Shown here: positions 11,213 to 22,688 of the stretch, in pieces | Position numbering within the stretch: position 1 is the first letter of the stretch | Layout of the letters: each line of letters begins with the position of its first letter | Assembly (NCBI GenBank): GCA_014218235.1 | Contig: CM024760.1 | Span: 65,784,961-65,848,960, forward strand | Direction of reading: 5' to 3' | Length of the DNA stretch: 64,000 nt | Source: Colocasia esculenta | Taxonomy: Eukaryota > Streptophyta > Magnoliopsida > Alismatales > Araceae | Program-made: the position numbers and the translations under genes | Notes under the pieces: model-generated | Told to the model about the DNA's origin: nothing | Databases searched by the model: none | What the model saw: the letters and a program-made list of their open reading frames with translations, nothing else

Positions 11213-11950
11213 AATCCCACAAACTAGATTGTCAATGACTGGGAAGATTCATGAAGACCTTTTACATGATTCATTCTTATGATTTGCTAATGATTGAGAA
11301 ACTTGCATGACCCAATCTTTTATGCCACAACCAAGCAGTGTCATTTTTATTTGCAATCTAACAACATTTGAAGAGGAATTATCACCACATCAATCATGTA
11401 GACATTATTTTTCTCTTTTCCAATCAATTTAATTTTCTCAGAAGAGGAGTCATTATTTTGCATGAATCATGTTCAAAAAGAATCTTGTGACCATTGTCAC
11501 AAAATTGACTAATGCTAAGAAGTTGTAATTCAAACCCTCAACTAAACAAACATCATCACTTAAGGTAATGCAGACTTACCAATTTTTCCTTTGCCAATTA
11601 TTTTTCCTTTATTCTTACCTCCAAAGGTGACTAATCCACCTTCCTTTTCAATCAAGCATGAAAATTATTTCTGTCTCCAGTCATGTGCCGTGAGCATCCA
11701 CTGTCAAGAATCCAGATGTTGTTGGAATTGGATGCACATCTTTCCTACACATAACAAATTAGACAAAAAAAGTTTTTGGTTCCCACATGTGATTGGTACC
11801 AACATCCTGAGTGAAAAGAGAAAACAGATCCTTTCTGACCCAAATTTGTCTATGTTTCTTCACGGTGTTCTTTGGAACAGAAGATTCAACTTTCTGTTTT
11901 TCAATTTTTGAACATTATACCTCTTAGTTGGTTTGTTCAATTGTGAAGAA
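11213..11950 (-). pseudogene. Copia B protease and pre-integrase segment
   Basis: The protease motif WILDSGCSRHMTGD is readable on the minus strand around 11,670-11,712, with the catalytic DSG intact, unlike copia A and A'. The pre-integrase pattern LWHKRLGHASFSI lies at about 11,290-11,340. Stops and frameshifts lie between them, so no product could be made. Confidence 0.6.
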
Positions 11951-12143
11951 CTTGGCATGTATTGCTGTTGATAAGCAGGAAAAGGTGAATGATAGAAATA
12001 AGAATTGAACTATTGGTTACCATTGTACCTTTGGTTCCAAGACTTATTCCATCTTGAATTGTAAGATGAGAAAACTTTCCAATTTCCATGAGAAAGATGA
12101 TTATTGATTGGTTTGTAGTTTTTGTGATTTTATAAGAAGCATA

Positions 12144-12193
12144 GGTCGACCTCTGACTGGGATAGGTCGACCTGTGCATAGTGTATGTCGACC
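12144..12193. repeat. Three TCGA palindromes 21 bp apart inside copia B gag
   Basis: GGTCGACC occurs at 12,144-12,151 and 12,165-12,172 and TGTCGACC at 12,186-12,193, giving two steps of exactly 21 bp. On the coding strand this makes RSTY repeated every seven codons. The position, between gag C-terminus and protease, matches the paired palindromes in copia A and A' gag. See the findings. Confidence 0.8.
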
Positions 12194-13849
12194 TCACATG
12201 TTCTTTATGTTTTTGTATTTTTCCTCTATTTTCATATGAACCTGCCTTGACAAATTTTATTAAAGGAATTTTTAATGATTTTGTTTGCTTTGAAGATGAT
12301 TCAGTTTTCTTTAATTTTGGTTAAAACCTAAACCAAATTTGTTTGAATTCATCTTAGCTCCAAGTAGAGCATTCAAATTATCTTTGCCTTGAGTGAAGTT
12401 CTTGATGATGTCTTCTTTCTCTTTAAGGCAAAGGTTTAGCTTTTCAATTTGATTCAAGTTTTCTTGATTTTTCTTTTCTTTTTCTTCAATTTTCTTAATA
12501 GAATTGATAAGTTCTTTGTTCAATTTTTGAATTTTCAATTTCATATCATCATAAAATCAACAGTTCATCATTTTCTTTGATTTGGTCTGAAATTTGAGCT
12601 TCCATTCAAAAATCTTTACAGATGATGAAGTATCATGAAGAATGCTTTCAATTTTTCTTTTCAAATATTATTTTCTTTTCTAACATCAGAAAAATTTTCA
12701 ACTAAATTACCATATGCTTCTTGCCAATCTTCAATAGTAAATAGGTCGAAAGACATATCTACCTGTTCTTCACTGCTTCCAGCCATGAAGCAAACTTCAC
12801 TTTCATCTGAAGTTGAGGATTCTTCATTGCAGTCTGAACTTTCATCATCTGACATGTAGCAACATGGCCTTGTTCTTCTTTTTTGTGAAACTCCTTCTTG
12901 TGGGTTTTGTACTTGTCCTTTTTAGCTTCTGGACAATCAGTCTTCATATGTCCAGATTTATTGCACCTGTAACACACATGAACTTCATCATTTTTCTTAT
13001 GATCAACATGGGAGAAGTGTTTTCTTTTTACTATACATGACATTTGCTTATTGCCAAAATTCTTCTTGTTTGATTTTAGAAATGCTCTGAATTGTCTAGT
13101 AATCAAAGCAAGATTATCATTGTTAGATTCAGGATTTTCAGATTCATAAATTTCTTTAGATTTTCCTTACTACTTGATGAAGCTTTAAGAGCAATGGTTT
13201 TGATTTCAGCATGTGTTCTTCAGATCTTTTATGATTTAGCTCATAAGTCATTAATGATCCAATGAGTTCATCCAATGTTATTTTGGATAAATCCTTTGAA
13301 TCCTCAATGACTGTGGCCTTAGTGTGCCACACAGAAGATAAGGAACGTAAGATTTTTCTTACCAATTCTTCATTTGAGTATTCTTTACTCAAAGATCGAA
13401 GACCATTGATGATAACCATGAACCTAGCAAACATCTAAGATATAGTTTCATCTCATTTCATGATAAACAATTCATAATCACAAACTAACATGTTTGCTTT
13501 AGTTTCTCTAACTTGAGATGTGCCTTCATATAGCAATTCTAATTTATACTACATCTCCTTGGCAGACTTACACATAGAGATTCTGGAATACTCCTTCAGA
13601 TGGTTGGCACATTGCAGCATGTTCATGGCGCTATAGTTCAGGGTGACCCTTCTGATCTGCTCCCTAGTCCATTCATCTTCATCTCCAGTGACTTCGATTG
13701 GTCCTTTTTCAACAATTCTCCATACCTCATAGTTCTGTGCTCTAAGAAAACCATCATCCTATTCTTCCAGTAAGGATAGTCAGTACCATCAAAAATGGAG
13801 GCCTATTAATTGAATGACCTTCAGCAATGAAGCCTTTAGAATCCATGAT
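12194..13849 (-). pseudogene. Copia B gag
   Basis: The start ATG at 13,847-13,849 gives MDSKGFIAEGHS, as in copia A gag. The UBN2-type capsid region follows (MFARFMVIINGLRSL, VRKILRSL, then KATVIEDSKDLSKITLDELIGSLMTYE). Next are the zinc knuckle CYRCNKSGHMKTDC (about 12,930-12,975), an acidic Ser/Glu-rich stretch, and a coiled-coil at 12,311-12,544. Several stops and frameshifts separate these pieces. The product would be the particle protein. Confidence 0.75.
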
Positions 13850-13954
13850 AAAGATAATCAAACCAAACACAGCATTTGAGCAGTAATTGAGTGAATCAAA
13901 ATCTGAATACAAAATTCACCAAAGCACCTCAGAGTATAGAATTGACTCTGACCT

Positions 13955-13966
13955 GCTCTGATACCA
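13955..13966 (-). other. Primer-binding site, copia B
   Basis: GCTCTGATACCA is the exact reverse complement of TGGTATCAGAGC, which pairs with the 3' end of plant initiator tRNA-Met. It lies 2 bp from the LTR end, fixing the strand and the LTR boundary. Confidence 0.92.
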
Positions 13967-13968
13967 AT

Positions 13969-15273
13969 TGATGGGATCGGATAGGTGACTTAATCAGTTG
14001 AACTAAGAATGTGTGTGAATAGCAGCGGAATTAAAATAAGTGAAACACCAATTCAATCAGATTCAAGTGTGGTGTGGTGAGTATAGTGAATAGAAACAAC
14101 CAAACCACACATCAAACCACAGTGCACTGAAGATTTTTAAGGTGGTTCGAAGAACACAACTTGTGTCTCCTACGTCCACCTCCTCACAACGGAGGAACCA
14201 CTAGCACAAGTGCATGCAATCTGAGCACACCGACTCCAACCTCTTTGAGTGCAATGACTCAAAGAAACTCAGGAAATAGGCAAGACACCTACTCCACAAC
14301 CACTTATGAATTCAGCAAATTCACAAGCCTTAAGCACTACGGCTCAAGCACCAGAGCACAATGCTCCAACCCAGAGCACTACGGCTCCAACCAGAGTACA
14401 AAGTACTCAACCTCTGGATCACAATAGATCCAAGTTCTGCTAGAACAAGCACCTTAGAGTATAGATCCTCTAGCACGATCTATCTCAGTACAATAGAAAT
14501 GGTAGAGACAAATAGAATTGGGATCTATATAGTACACATACACAGATTCTCCAGTGAATTTAACACTCTAACCAAGTACAGACTCGGCGCTGGATCTCCT
14601 TCTGGACCAGCACTGCCTGCAATCACGAGCTCATTCTCTTTCTTCTCCTTCTTCTTCCTTGGCGGCGCTACTCTGCTCCTCTGGATGCAGATCCCTTTTT
14701 CCTGCTCTTCTTGCCTTCTTCTAGAATGCTCTAAGCTTTCTTGTGTGGGATACTTTAGAGTACAAGGATCATGAATATACATAGCCCCATATGACCATAT
14801 GGTGCCTTGGGGTGCATGACGGAACTAGGTCCATTCCCTTTGATCCCTGAACACCACATGTCCAGAAAAATCCTCGGTTTTTTAGTTTTAGTCAAAGTGT
14901 GTCGACACACAGGCAGACTGTGTCGACACCACTGGCTACCGCTTCAGAACAGGCTTCTGAGACAGTGAACTAGTGTCGACACAAGTGGACTGTGTCGACT
15001 CCACAGCAGACTGTGTCAACACACAAACAGACTTTTCAACCCACTGTGACAAATTTGTGTGAACCTGAAAATATAAAGTGTAAACCATAATAAAAGATAT
15101 TATCATTAAATGTGAGATATTAACATCAAAACATGTTGTTTAAGCATTGTTGTGATATGAATAAAATGTATAACATGTTCAATATGCATCATCAAAATAA
15201 AGGTATGAGTGATGTTTATTGGTCATCATTAAACACAACTTTAGGAAATTCCAAACACACTCAACCTAGCAAT
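13969..15273 (-). repeat. 5' LTR of copia B
   Basis: The LTR begins with TG at 13,969 beside the primer-binding site, so that edge is firm. The outer edge near 15,273 (ending CTAGCA) is tentative because no second LTR is present. The U3 part, on the right, holds the TCGA palindrome array at 14,899-15,020. The sequence near the inner edge resembles the other copia LTRs. Confidence 0.7.
14899..15020. repeat. TCGA palindrome array in copia B LTR
   Basis: Boxes of the form GTGTCGAC(AC) start at 14,899, 14,920, 14,973, 14,992 and, as GTGTCAAC, 15,013. Steps within the groups are 21, 19 and 21 bp. The array lies in U3. Confidence 0.8.
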
Positions 15274-15344
15274 CTATACATATGTATGAACTTAATATTA
15301 CTTTAGCATCCTAATGCCAACCTTATTCTTTTAGGGACTCTTAA
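15274..15344. other. Junction between copia B LTR and the gag-only Tekay-like element
   Basis: Short AT-rich stretch with no recognised feature; it may contain the end of the LTR or part of an intron-like leader, as TTCTTTTAG precedes the following ATG. Confidence 0.2.
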
Positions 15345-16055
15345 TGGCGTCGACATGGGATCAACCCAGAGGCTAGTTCTAGCATGTCAACAAGCCGCTC
15401 AACTACTAGAAAGAGCTTTGGAAGCGACTAAGGAGATTAAAAAGGAGACCAATTAGAATGGGATGAGAAGATATAACCATGGCAAGAAGGCCAACCAACA
15501 AGTGAATCGTAACAATGAGATCGTCTGCCTTCATTGTCACAAGCCGGGTCATGTGGCCAAGGAGTGTTGGAGAAAATTGGTGCATGCCTACGTTGTGGCA
15601 ACTCGAGACATCAGCTGTAAGACTGTCCACTCTTAGAAGAATCAGCTACTAATGTGGAAAATCTCAATTCTATGACAAAGGGGAAGCGACCAAACAATGG
15701 TAAATTGAAGAATAAGAAGAAGGTGTTGAGAAGGGAACGTGCTACTTGTTCCAATGGTAATAAAGGAGGAGATACAGTAAACAACAAGAGAATGAAAGGG
15801 GAAGTGGAGCGGAAGGAAGTTTGTGAATTTTGTGAAAAGCCAAGGCATCAGGTTGATAACTGTTGGACGAAATTGGGTAAATGCTTGCAATGTGGAAGTC
15901 AACAACATCGAGTCATCGATTGTCCAATAAAGAAGAACCAAACTCCATGCCAAGGACGATTACAAGCCCTTGTGGATATAAATCATGCCAATGAAAAGGA
16001 CAAGGTATCATCACTAAACCCTTTAGTTAATTTCCTATTATTTTCACGATGGTAA
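15345..16055 (+). pseudogene. Tekay-like gag remnant with four zinc knuckles
   Basis: In broken frames this encodes four CCHC knuckles in two pairs: CLHCHKPGHVAKEC (about 15,520), then CLRCGNSRHQL.DC (about 15,590, with a TAA inside), then CEFCEKPRHQVDNC and CLQCGSQQHRVIDC (about 15,830-15,930). The second pair, ending QGRLQALVD, matches the knuckle segment of the chromovirus at 47.3-47.5 kb. No protease, RT or integrase follows: a polypurine tract and 3' LTR come 95 bp later. It therefore looks like an internally deleted, non-autonomous derivative of the same family. The duplicated knuckle pair is odd; one pair is usual in this family's complete relative here. Confidence 0.65.
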
Positions 16056-16148
16056 AGCCCTAAGTGGGGGAGATGATGGAATGAAATATTCAGAGTAAAT
16101 TGGTAACAGTATCATATCATATGAATTTGGTGACCAAATTCTTTTTAT

Positions 16149-16159
16149 GTGGGGGAGGA
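16149..16159 (+). other. Polypurine tract of the gag-only Tekay-like element
   Basis: GTGGGGGAGGA lies directly before the LTR start TGTCGCAACC. The preceding bases (CATATGAATTTGG) match the same place in the chromovirus at 43.97 kb, confirming one family. Confidence 0.8.
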
Positions 16160-16640
16160 TGTCGCAACCTGAAAATTTTAGTATTTAAAAATTTTAAATA
16201 ATAAATTTCTAAAAAAATTGAATAATAGAAACCTACATACTATTATTGTATGTCCATGAACACATCTAAAAATTTCGTAAAAATTATAAATCAACCCCAA
16301 TATTATCCCTAAGTGGTCCACGAAAAAATTCGTGCAACGAAAAATGCGATTGGCCAAGCGTACTTCACAACGTGACTAATTATCTAAATTTGGAAACTAA
16401 GTCGGAAAACTATTAACACCGAAATATAACGGGCTTGTAAATTAAATGAACATGTCAGAGAGACCTCCAACATCGGGTATTGATGACCCATTTTCGAAAT
16501 TAGACCAATGGACCTCTCCTAGTTCATGAATAAAATCAAGTAGGAAAAATATAATAAAATCCATAACTCTATTATTCCCTAATTAAAAAAGAAAATCCCA
16601 TAAGATAAATTCCAATAAATAATGGGCTTGTTAAATGGTC

Positions 16641-16648
16641 TATATAAA
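16641..16648 (+). promoter_or_regulatory. Possible TATA box in the Tekay-like LTR
   Basis: TATATAAA lies 480 bp into the LTR. It is a plausible U3 promoter, but another AT-rich candidate (CATAAATACTC near 16,925) could serve instead. Confidence 0.35.
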
Positions 16649-17659
16649 GTTTATTGGGCCAAAATAAGGATTTTAAAAAGAGGAATAATAGGAAAATATG
16701 CTAAATTCGTAACTTAAATATTACCTAATAGAAAAGGGTATGAAAATATTAAATAGTAGTTTGTGTTGGATTTGGATTCCTAAACCTACCCTAATAGGTT
16801 GGCCATGAATTTGGATCCCAACCTAACCCAAATTGGACATGGCAAGCTTGGAAGGTGGAATTAAATAGGAAATCTCAGAATTAAATCGGAGTTAAGAGTT
16901 CTATTAGGAATTAGAAAACATAAGACACATAAATACTCTCCTAAACCCCCATGGCCGGCCCTAGCTTGTTGCCAAGAGTTTCTGCACCAGGAGGAGAGGC
17001 CAAGGAGGGGGAGAATTCGTGCGAAGGAGGCTTCATCAAAGCTTCAACCCGAGTTCTTCAAGTTCTAGCCCTAGAAGAGGAAAACGACTAAAGGTAGGTA
17101 TTCTCACTAGCAAAACTAAATCAATTTTATCTATAGGTTGATCTAAACCTCAAGAATCAATAAACCTCAAGAATCAAAGCCCTCTTGTCTCATATTTGTC
17201 CATCAAGCAAATTTTTTGTTCTTAATTTTTGAAGTTCTGTAAACACCATGACCCCGAGCCCCCTTCTAAATTCTAGATCTCCATGTATACTAAACCACAT
17301 GATACAAAATTTTGATTAGGGATACTGATCCATGTTAGGCTTCTTTTGCCCCTAAAAGCCCTAATTTTCATTCATCCTGTCTTGCGAATTAATTTGTTGA
17401 TCACATCTGTGTACTGTTCCATGTTCTTCATGAATACTTATGACCAAAGCATGTCGAAACCCTGTTTGTTTGCCAATCCCTATTTACTGTAAGTACCCAT
17501 GCATGTCTAGATCAATTTGCAACTAGTTTCATGATTTTTCATCGCTTGTATAATTAGTTATGATTTTCTAAATCACCCTGTGTTAAATAGGGTAAGTCTG
17601 GCCCGCAATCCAATACATTGTTCTTTCCCTATCGAACTCGGACGCAGACCTGTGAATGT

Positions 17660-17664
17660 GATGG
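17660..17664 (+). repeat. Target-site duplication GATGG, left
   Basis: GATGG directly precedes the solo LTR start TGTCACGCCC and is repeated exactly at 21,893-21,897 after its end, as expected for a 5-bp Ty3/gypsy integration. Confidence 0.92.
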
Positions 17665-18525
17665 TGTCACGCCCCTCCAATTTAGCAGCGGAATAAATCG
17701 GAGGGAGACGCGAACAACGAGTATGGTAACGACAATTGCGCATACTTTCGCAAACATCAGAGCATCTAGTAAACAAGAATTGGAAATAAACTCTTATTTC
17801 ATTATAAAATCACTAAGACTATTACAACCACTAATTCGGAGCCACACATAGGCTCAATGACATCATTACATTGAAAAGAAATCTAAAGCAACAACTACTA
17901 GACTCCAATTGTGCTAGGGTAACTTCGTTATTTGACTCCGGGTCACTCATCACTCTGGTCTTGTCCCATTGGTACGTATAACGTCATTGTCCGACTTACC
18001 TGAGACACAATAACAAATAACGAAGGGTGAGCGATAACGCCCAGTAGGACTTAAATCTCATGAGTCAAGCATGCTTTAAGTAATTAATGTATTAAATGGC
18101 AGAGTAACTAATGATAGAGAGAGTCAGGTAAAGTCGAGAAAGTAATAGCACAAGTAACATGGTTCAAATAGCAGATGAATCAAGTATAGCACGATGACTA
18201 AAGTCAAGTCACGATAGAAAACGATAACAACAATAGCAAGTAACGATATTGTCAGAATAGCAAGCGATATGTATAGCAAGAAGAGATGATAGTAGATGGT
18301 CATGTAAAGGTAAATTGCACTTTGAATGTGATCAAGTCGCGATAGCACACAGTAACTCAAGATAGCGAGTATCAAGTAGAGCAAGTAGAGGTATGACAAG
18401 ATAGCGTGTAACGAGATAGCGTGTAACAAGATAGCGTGTATGGTTGCACAACGGTGCACTGGTAGAGTACGACAATAGTCACTTTGGGACAGTAGTCGTT
18501 TCACGATAGTACATTACGTCTGAAC

Positions 18526-18606
18526 TCCTCAGACTAATGTATAACAGTTTGTGATAGCACAGTAATATCACAGTACGTCTGAACTCCTCAGACTAATGTA
18601 TAACAG
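18526..18606 (+). repeat. Direct duplication inside the solo LTR
   Basis: ACGTCTGAACTCCTCAGACT occurs from 18,526 and again from 18,575, a 49-bp offset. Just before it, AGATAGCGTGTAAC-type units repeat around 18,390-18,445. Confidence 0.65.
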
Positions 18607-19645
18607 TCAAATGTCTAGCCAAGATAGTATAGTCAGAACCGGTGCAATGCAGAACACCGTCAATAGCCCCTGCAGGTATTTTCGGGTGGCTCTCTGCCCC
18701 CAGGACTAGATTGGAGCCCCTCGGACACTCTCCGTGCCCTGCACAGTATGCATTTGATACAGTAGAGTCACAAGACCCATATTATAGCGCTAGACAGTCA
18801 CGAAATAGCACAAACGATAGGAGCCACACAGCTCAAAGGGTAACAAGAGAGTGCTAGATGAATAGACGAGAGAGACGGGATAGTAGAGTGAACGTGAATA
18901 TGAGTAGACGAGTGAGTATAGCATAGATGAGATCTTATGGTCATTGCACATGAAACGTCGAGTAACGAGTGATAGTAACAGTTGCACAACACGCGCGTAA
19001 GGTATTGGCAGTCAGGTGGAACTCACGATCTTTCCGCTGGCCTCGTTATGCACAGGTCCAGAGGTCCGGCGTGATTCAAGATAAGAGCGAGAGAACAATC
19101 TAAGGCCGTTTGGATCTTACTGATCCCTAGAGTGTATCATAGGTGTTAGGGTACAACCGGCTCGTCGACCATGTGGGAATCCATGATCAGAGGAGACTTA
19201 CGGAGGCCTTGCACAAGGATTCACTAGTCCGGCGGAAGGAGTATCCGATGGAGAGTTCGTCCAAGTCAAGAAAGTGTGTAAATATAGAAACAAGTGCTCG
19301 ACGTTCTAGAGGAATTCTAGAACAGTGGAGCGTCGAGATCGGTGTTCTAAAACATCGCACGAATCGTAAACGAGTACTTGTTAAAGTAAGGTAATTAATT
19401 GCAATAATTACCAGATATGTTATGTGTCATATTCATACAATTTAAGCCATGTTTGGATGGTTCAACGTGTGTGTATGTGTCATGAAATCAAGGATATGAA
19501 AGATCAAGTGATTGACTTTTATTAGATTAAAATACAACCAATACTTACAACTTTGTTTTATGTAGTTAAGATCGTCAACATGATATGGGAATTATGGTGG
19601 TACAACAAGACTTGCAAAAGACTGATTTTCAGGCCCAAAACTGAG

Positions 19646-19790
19646 ATCGCGACGTGGTCTTGCAAGGATCGCGACGGGGTCGTCAGATCAGGCAGGCAGA
19701 ACGCGACAGGGGTACTGTCGCGACCAGAACGCGACAAAGGTACTGTCGCGACCCGACCTCAGAACGCGACATATCGGGCCGTCGCGTTCA
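19646..19790. repeat. TCGCGA palindrome array in the solo LTR
   Basis: TCGCGA-type hexamers (or one-base variants such as ACGCGA) start near 19,647, 19,669, 19,701, 19,718, 19,729, 19,746, 19,764 and 19,782. After the first 22-bp step the steps are mainly 11 and 17-18 bp. The same array type occurs in every other Tekay-like LTR here. Confidence 0.75.
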
Positions 19791-19865
19791 CAGGGTCTGC
19801 GCCTGAGTCCGACCGGGATCTGACATGCTCTTGGTTCAGACTTACCATGTTTTGACTTAGGGGCA

Positions 19866-20600
19866 ATATTCATGAAACGCCTATATCTCTCTATATGCTG
19901 ACCTTTAGACAAAACTCTCAACATAGAAAATGTCAAGGACATCTATTGGAATAACTTTTGTGTTGTGGGCTGGGTCTGAATCCGTCTCTAATTGCATGCA
20001 ATACAGGAAGAATGTAAAAAAGCCCTAAACATGCATGACTTCGTTGCGACTTACATGTTAGGCTTGTAACATGAGATCTACTGATATTTGGACAAAACGT
20101 TTAACATAAACAATGACCAGGACAACTATTGGAAGAACTTTGATGTTGGGGTTTTAACCTAATTCGGTCTTGAACCTTGTGAAAAACATGAAGAACTTAA
20201 AGTTAAATGCAACCTGAAAACGCAGTATCCTGCATGACTCTATTACGAAGTTTATAACTCTCTAACTAATGATATTTAAATGAAACACTTAACATAAAAG
20301 ATGACCATGACAACTAGATAAAGAACTTTTATGTTGGAGGCTTGACCTACTTCGGCCTTTAAGCTTGTGCAAAACAGGAAGAACTTAAGGCTATCTGCAA
20401 ACCCGAAAACACAGTATTGCATGACTCTCTTACGGGGTTCATAACTCTCTAACTAGAAACTTTTAGACAAAACTTTCAACATGAAAGTTGATCGTGACTA
20501 CAAGTAGAAGAACTTTTATGTTTATGATTTAGTCTAATTCGGTCTCAAATCGTGTGCATAATAAGAAGAACGGGAAAAGCCCTAACTGTGCGCGACTTAG
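19866..20600 (-). repeat. Four degenerate tandem units of about 186 bp
   Basis: Landmark AACTTTTRTGTT-like strings at 19,953, 20,136, 20,324 and 20,511 are 183, 188 and 187 bp apart, and neighbouring words (CATGACTC, ATAACTCTCTAACTA, TTCGGTCT, GGAAGAA) recur in the same order. The block lies in the middle of the solo LTR, next to the TCGCGA array. Confidence 0.75.
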
Positions 20601-21892
20601 GGAGAACGACTAATACACAAAGGATACTCCATGAAAATTAGTAAAATCAGAAGCAAATGAAGCTAGACTCGAAGCTCTACAAGATGGTATTATTTTTCTT
20701 TAATCTTGACCCAAGAATGCCTACCTTTGAATGCAAAGAACTCTCTGCAGGTTCCTGGTTCGCTACAGGGCGAGGTGGAAGAAGACCACGTTTTTCCCCA
20801 GCCTTCTCCTCTCCTCCAGCGCCCCAAAGTTGCTGCACACGACCCCAACTTGATGTCCAACCTTCCCCAAACGTTTTGTGAAGAGTTCTTATAGTTTTAG
20901 GGTGCTACTTCATGTCCTAATGGGACTAGGAAAGAGGGCTGCGAATTTCTGCATTCTAGTTTCCAAAATATGAGATTCTCTCACCCAAAGGAGGTAGCAA
21001 AGGTTTAGGAAACCACCTCTTAGAGTTGGGTAAGGTTTTAACTTACCTTGCATGACTAATTACCCTAATTTAAACCCTAATGTGCCCTTCACAATTATTG
21101 CATATTTACAGGTACGAATTTCTGAGTATTTTTATGTTCCAATTTTATTATTTGGCTAAAAGTGATACATTGGCCCATTTTCATTAATGGGTCACTAATA
21201 CATAATGTTATAAGTCTCTCCAACCTATTTATTTAATTTATGGTTGGGTTATTTTTCCGTGTTAACAATTTTCTGACTTAGTTCCCTAATTCGGTTAACT
21301 TGGTCACGTGTAACGTACACTTGGCCAATCGGATTTTTCGTTGCTCGAATCTCTTCATGAAACTCTTAAGAATAATGTTTGAGGTTGATTTATAATTTTT
21401 ACAGAATTTTCTAATTTGTTTTCTCACGTACGATAGTGGTACGTAAGTTCTATCATTTCGATAATACGTAAATTATTTATTTACTATTTTCATACTTGAA
21501 TTTGTTCATGGGTCATAAGTTGTCCATTGATCCAATTCCTTTTATGGACTATCCCCACATATTGTTTGGAGTCTACCCATAATTTTTATTTCAATTGTTA
21601 ATCCACTTGACTCATGAAATAATGGATTTTCCAATTTATTCCTTATTTACAATAATAAGTCACATAAATTCTAAATCATGGTCCGAATTATTTTTCTATG
21701 CCCAAATTTCTTAATGGGTCATTAGATAATAATTTTAAGGTATAACTATTATTTTCATAGAATTTTATATGAGTTTCTACTCATGCAATAATGATGTGTA
21801 TCTTTTAACTAGTTTGATTTTTATTAATGGGCAAAATTTTCATTTATCTATAATATATATTTTTTAATTAATAAAATTTCTGGGGTATTACA

Positions 21893-21897
21893 GATGG
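21893..21897 (+). repeat. Target-site duplication GATGG, right
   Basis: Exact copy of 17,660-17,664, directly after the solo LTR end. Confidence 0.92.
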
Positions 21898-22135
21898 CCC
21901 GATAGGTCGTGCTCAGAGGGCCATCGTGACAGTGCCTTCCGTCATGATCTGATCACGACAGGGCTTATCGTCGCGATCTACTGCCCGATCAGATGAGCCC
22001 GTCGTGACCCTCAAGCGACCCCGTCACGATCTGCCTGCCAAACGGACATGGCCGTCGCGTTCTGTACAAGACCCCATCGCGATCTCAGTTGACCCCATTG
22101 TGACCCTTACTGGGGTGCGTCGTGATCTCAGATTT
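21898..22135. repeat. TCGCGA/TCGTGA palindrome array in the Tekay-like LTR
   Basis: Many TCGCGA, TCGTGA, TCACGA and TCATGA hexamers occur in this stretch, continuous with the LTR part before 17,659. Several are one transition away from TCGCGA, as expected after CpG decay. Confidence 0.65.
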
Positions 22136-22688
22136 GCATGAAACCCCCAATTTTCGATGCTCTGACTCTCTACAGTGCTTGTACACTTTACTAACAGTCA
22201 TACACACACAAAATTTCACTTGTCATAAATTAAACATTTATGTGTGATTAAAATACATGCACTTGATCTTTCTCTATCTATAATTTCTCTTAACACATGC
22301 ACACACTTGAATCCTCCAATATGGTTTAATTTGGCATGAAAATATTTCATAATGTATCTGATAATTTATGTAAATAAATTGCCATATTTTAAATAAGACT
22401 TTGTTGAGTTCTCATATGTTGAATGCTTAATGAGAGTGCTAAGCCAACAAATCACATCTTTATTTTTGATGATGAGCATGAACATTTCATGGATAAAATT
22501 GATGAATGTTAAGTAATGAAACTTGATGATAATGACTCTTGGAATGCAAATGAAACAAACATGTTAATTGATCATATATATGCCATTATATCTCTCTAAC
22601 TAAGTCTTTTTATATAGGTGAGATACTATGCAAGACATGTACCAAAACAAGGTTCAAAAGATCAAGAAAAGCATGAAAAATAGGTACC

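Larger units (their letters stand above)
10736..15273 (-). mobile_element. Ty1/copia element B, minus strand, truncated in integrase
   Basis: Reading leftward from the 5' LTR there is the reverse complement of the tRNA-iMet primer-binding site, gag with a UBN2-type domain and zinc knuckle, protease with an intact DSG, a pre-integrase segment and the start of the integrase core. RT, RNase H and the 3' LTR are missing; the element stops at the Tat junction near 10.73 kb. Its gag resembles copia A and A' but the sequence and boxes differ, so it is a separate family or subfamily. Confidence 0.8.
17665..21892 (-). mobile_element. Solo Tekay-like LTR, 4.2 kb, minus orientation
   Basis: The element starts TGTCACGCCCC and ends GGGGTATTACA, with a perfect 5-bp TSD. 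No gag-pol is inside. Read on the minus strand it starts TGTAATACCCC and ends GGGGCGTGACA. A 4.2-kb LTR is long but within the range known for Tekay/Del chromoviruses. It has an AT-rich first third, a tandem-repeat block (19,866-20,600), a TCGCGA array (19,646-19,790) and a conserved last part that matches the solo LTR at 28,681-34,438 in inverse orientation (TTTAGCAGCGG near the end). It formed by LTR-LTR recombination. Confidence 0.88.
16160..22401 (+). mobile_element. 3' LTR of the Tekay-like element, split by a solo LTR
   Basis: The LTR starts TGTCGCAACC at 16,160, runs to 17,659, is interrupted by the solo LTR at 17,665-21,892 with its TSD, and resumes at 21,898 up to about 22,401, where the copia A LTR begins. 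Across the gap the sequence reads on as in the inverted relative at 42.6-43.95 kb (CCTGTGAA...GATGGCCCGATAGG). Its true right end is not seen; the copia A LTR may have truncated it. Confidence 0.65.

Noticed and set aside
14361..14782. Readings of 85-137 codons in copia B LTR
   Set aside because: They lie within the LTR and have no domain.
17618..18504. Readings on both strands in the solo LTR
   Set aside because: The minus-strand one is a Leu/Tyr/Ser repeat from AGATAGCG-type low complexity; no protein family.
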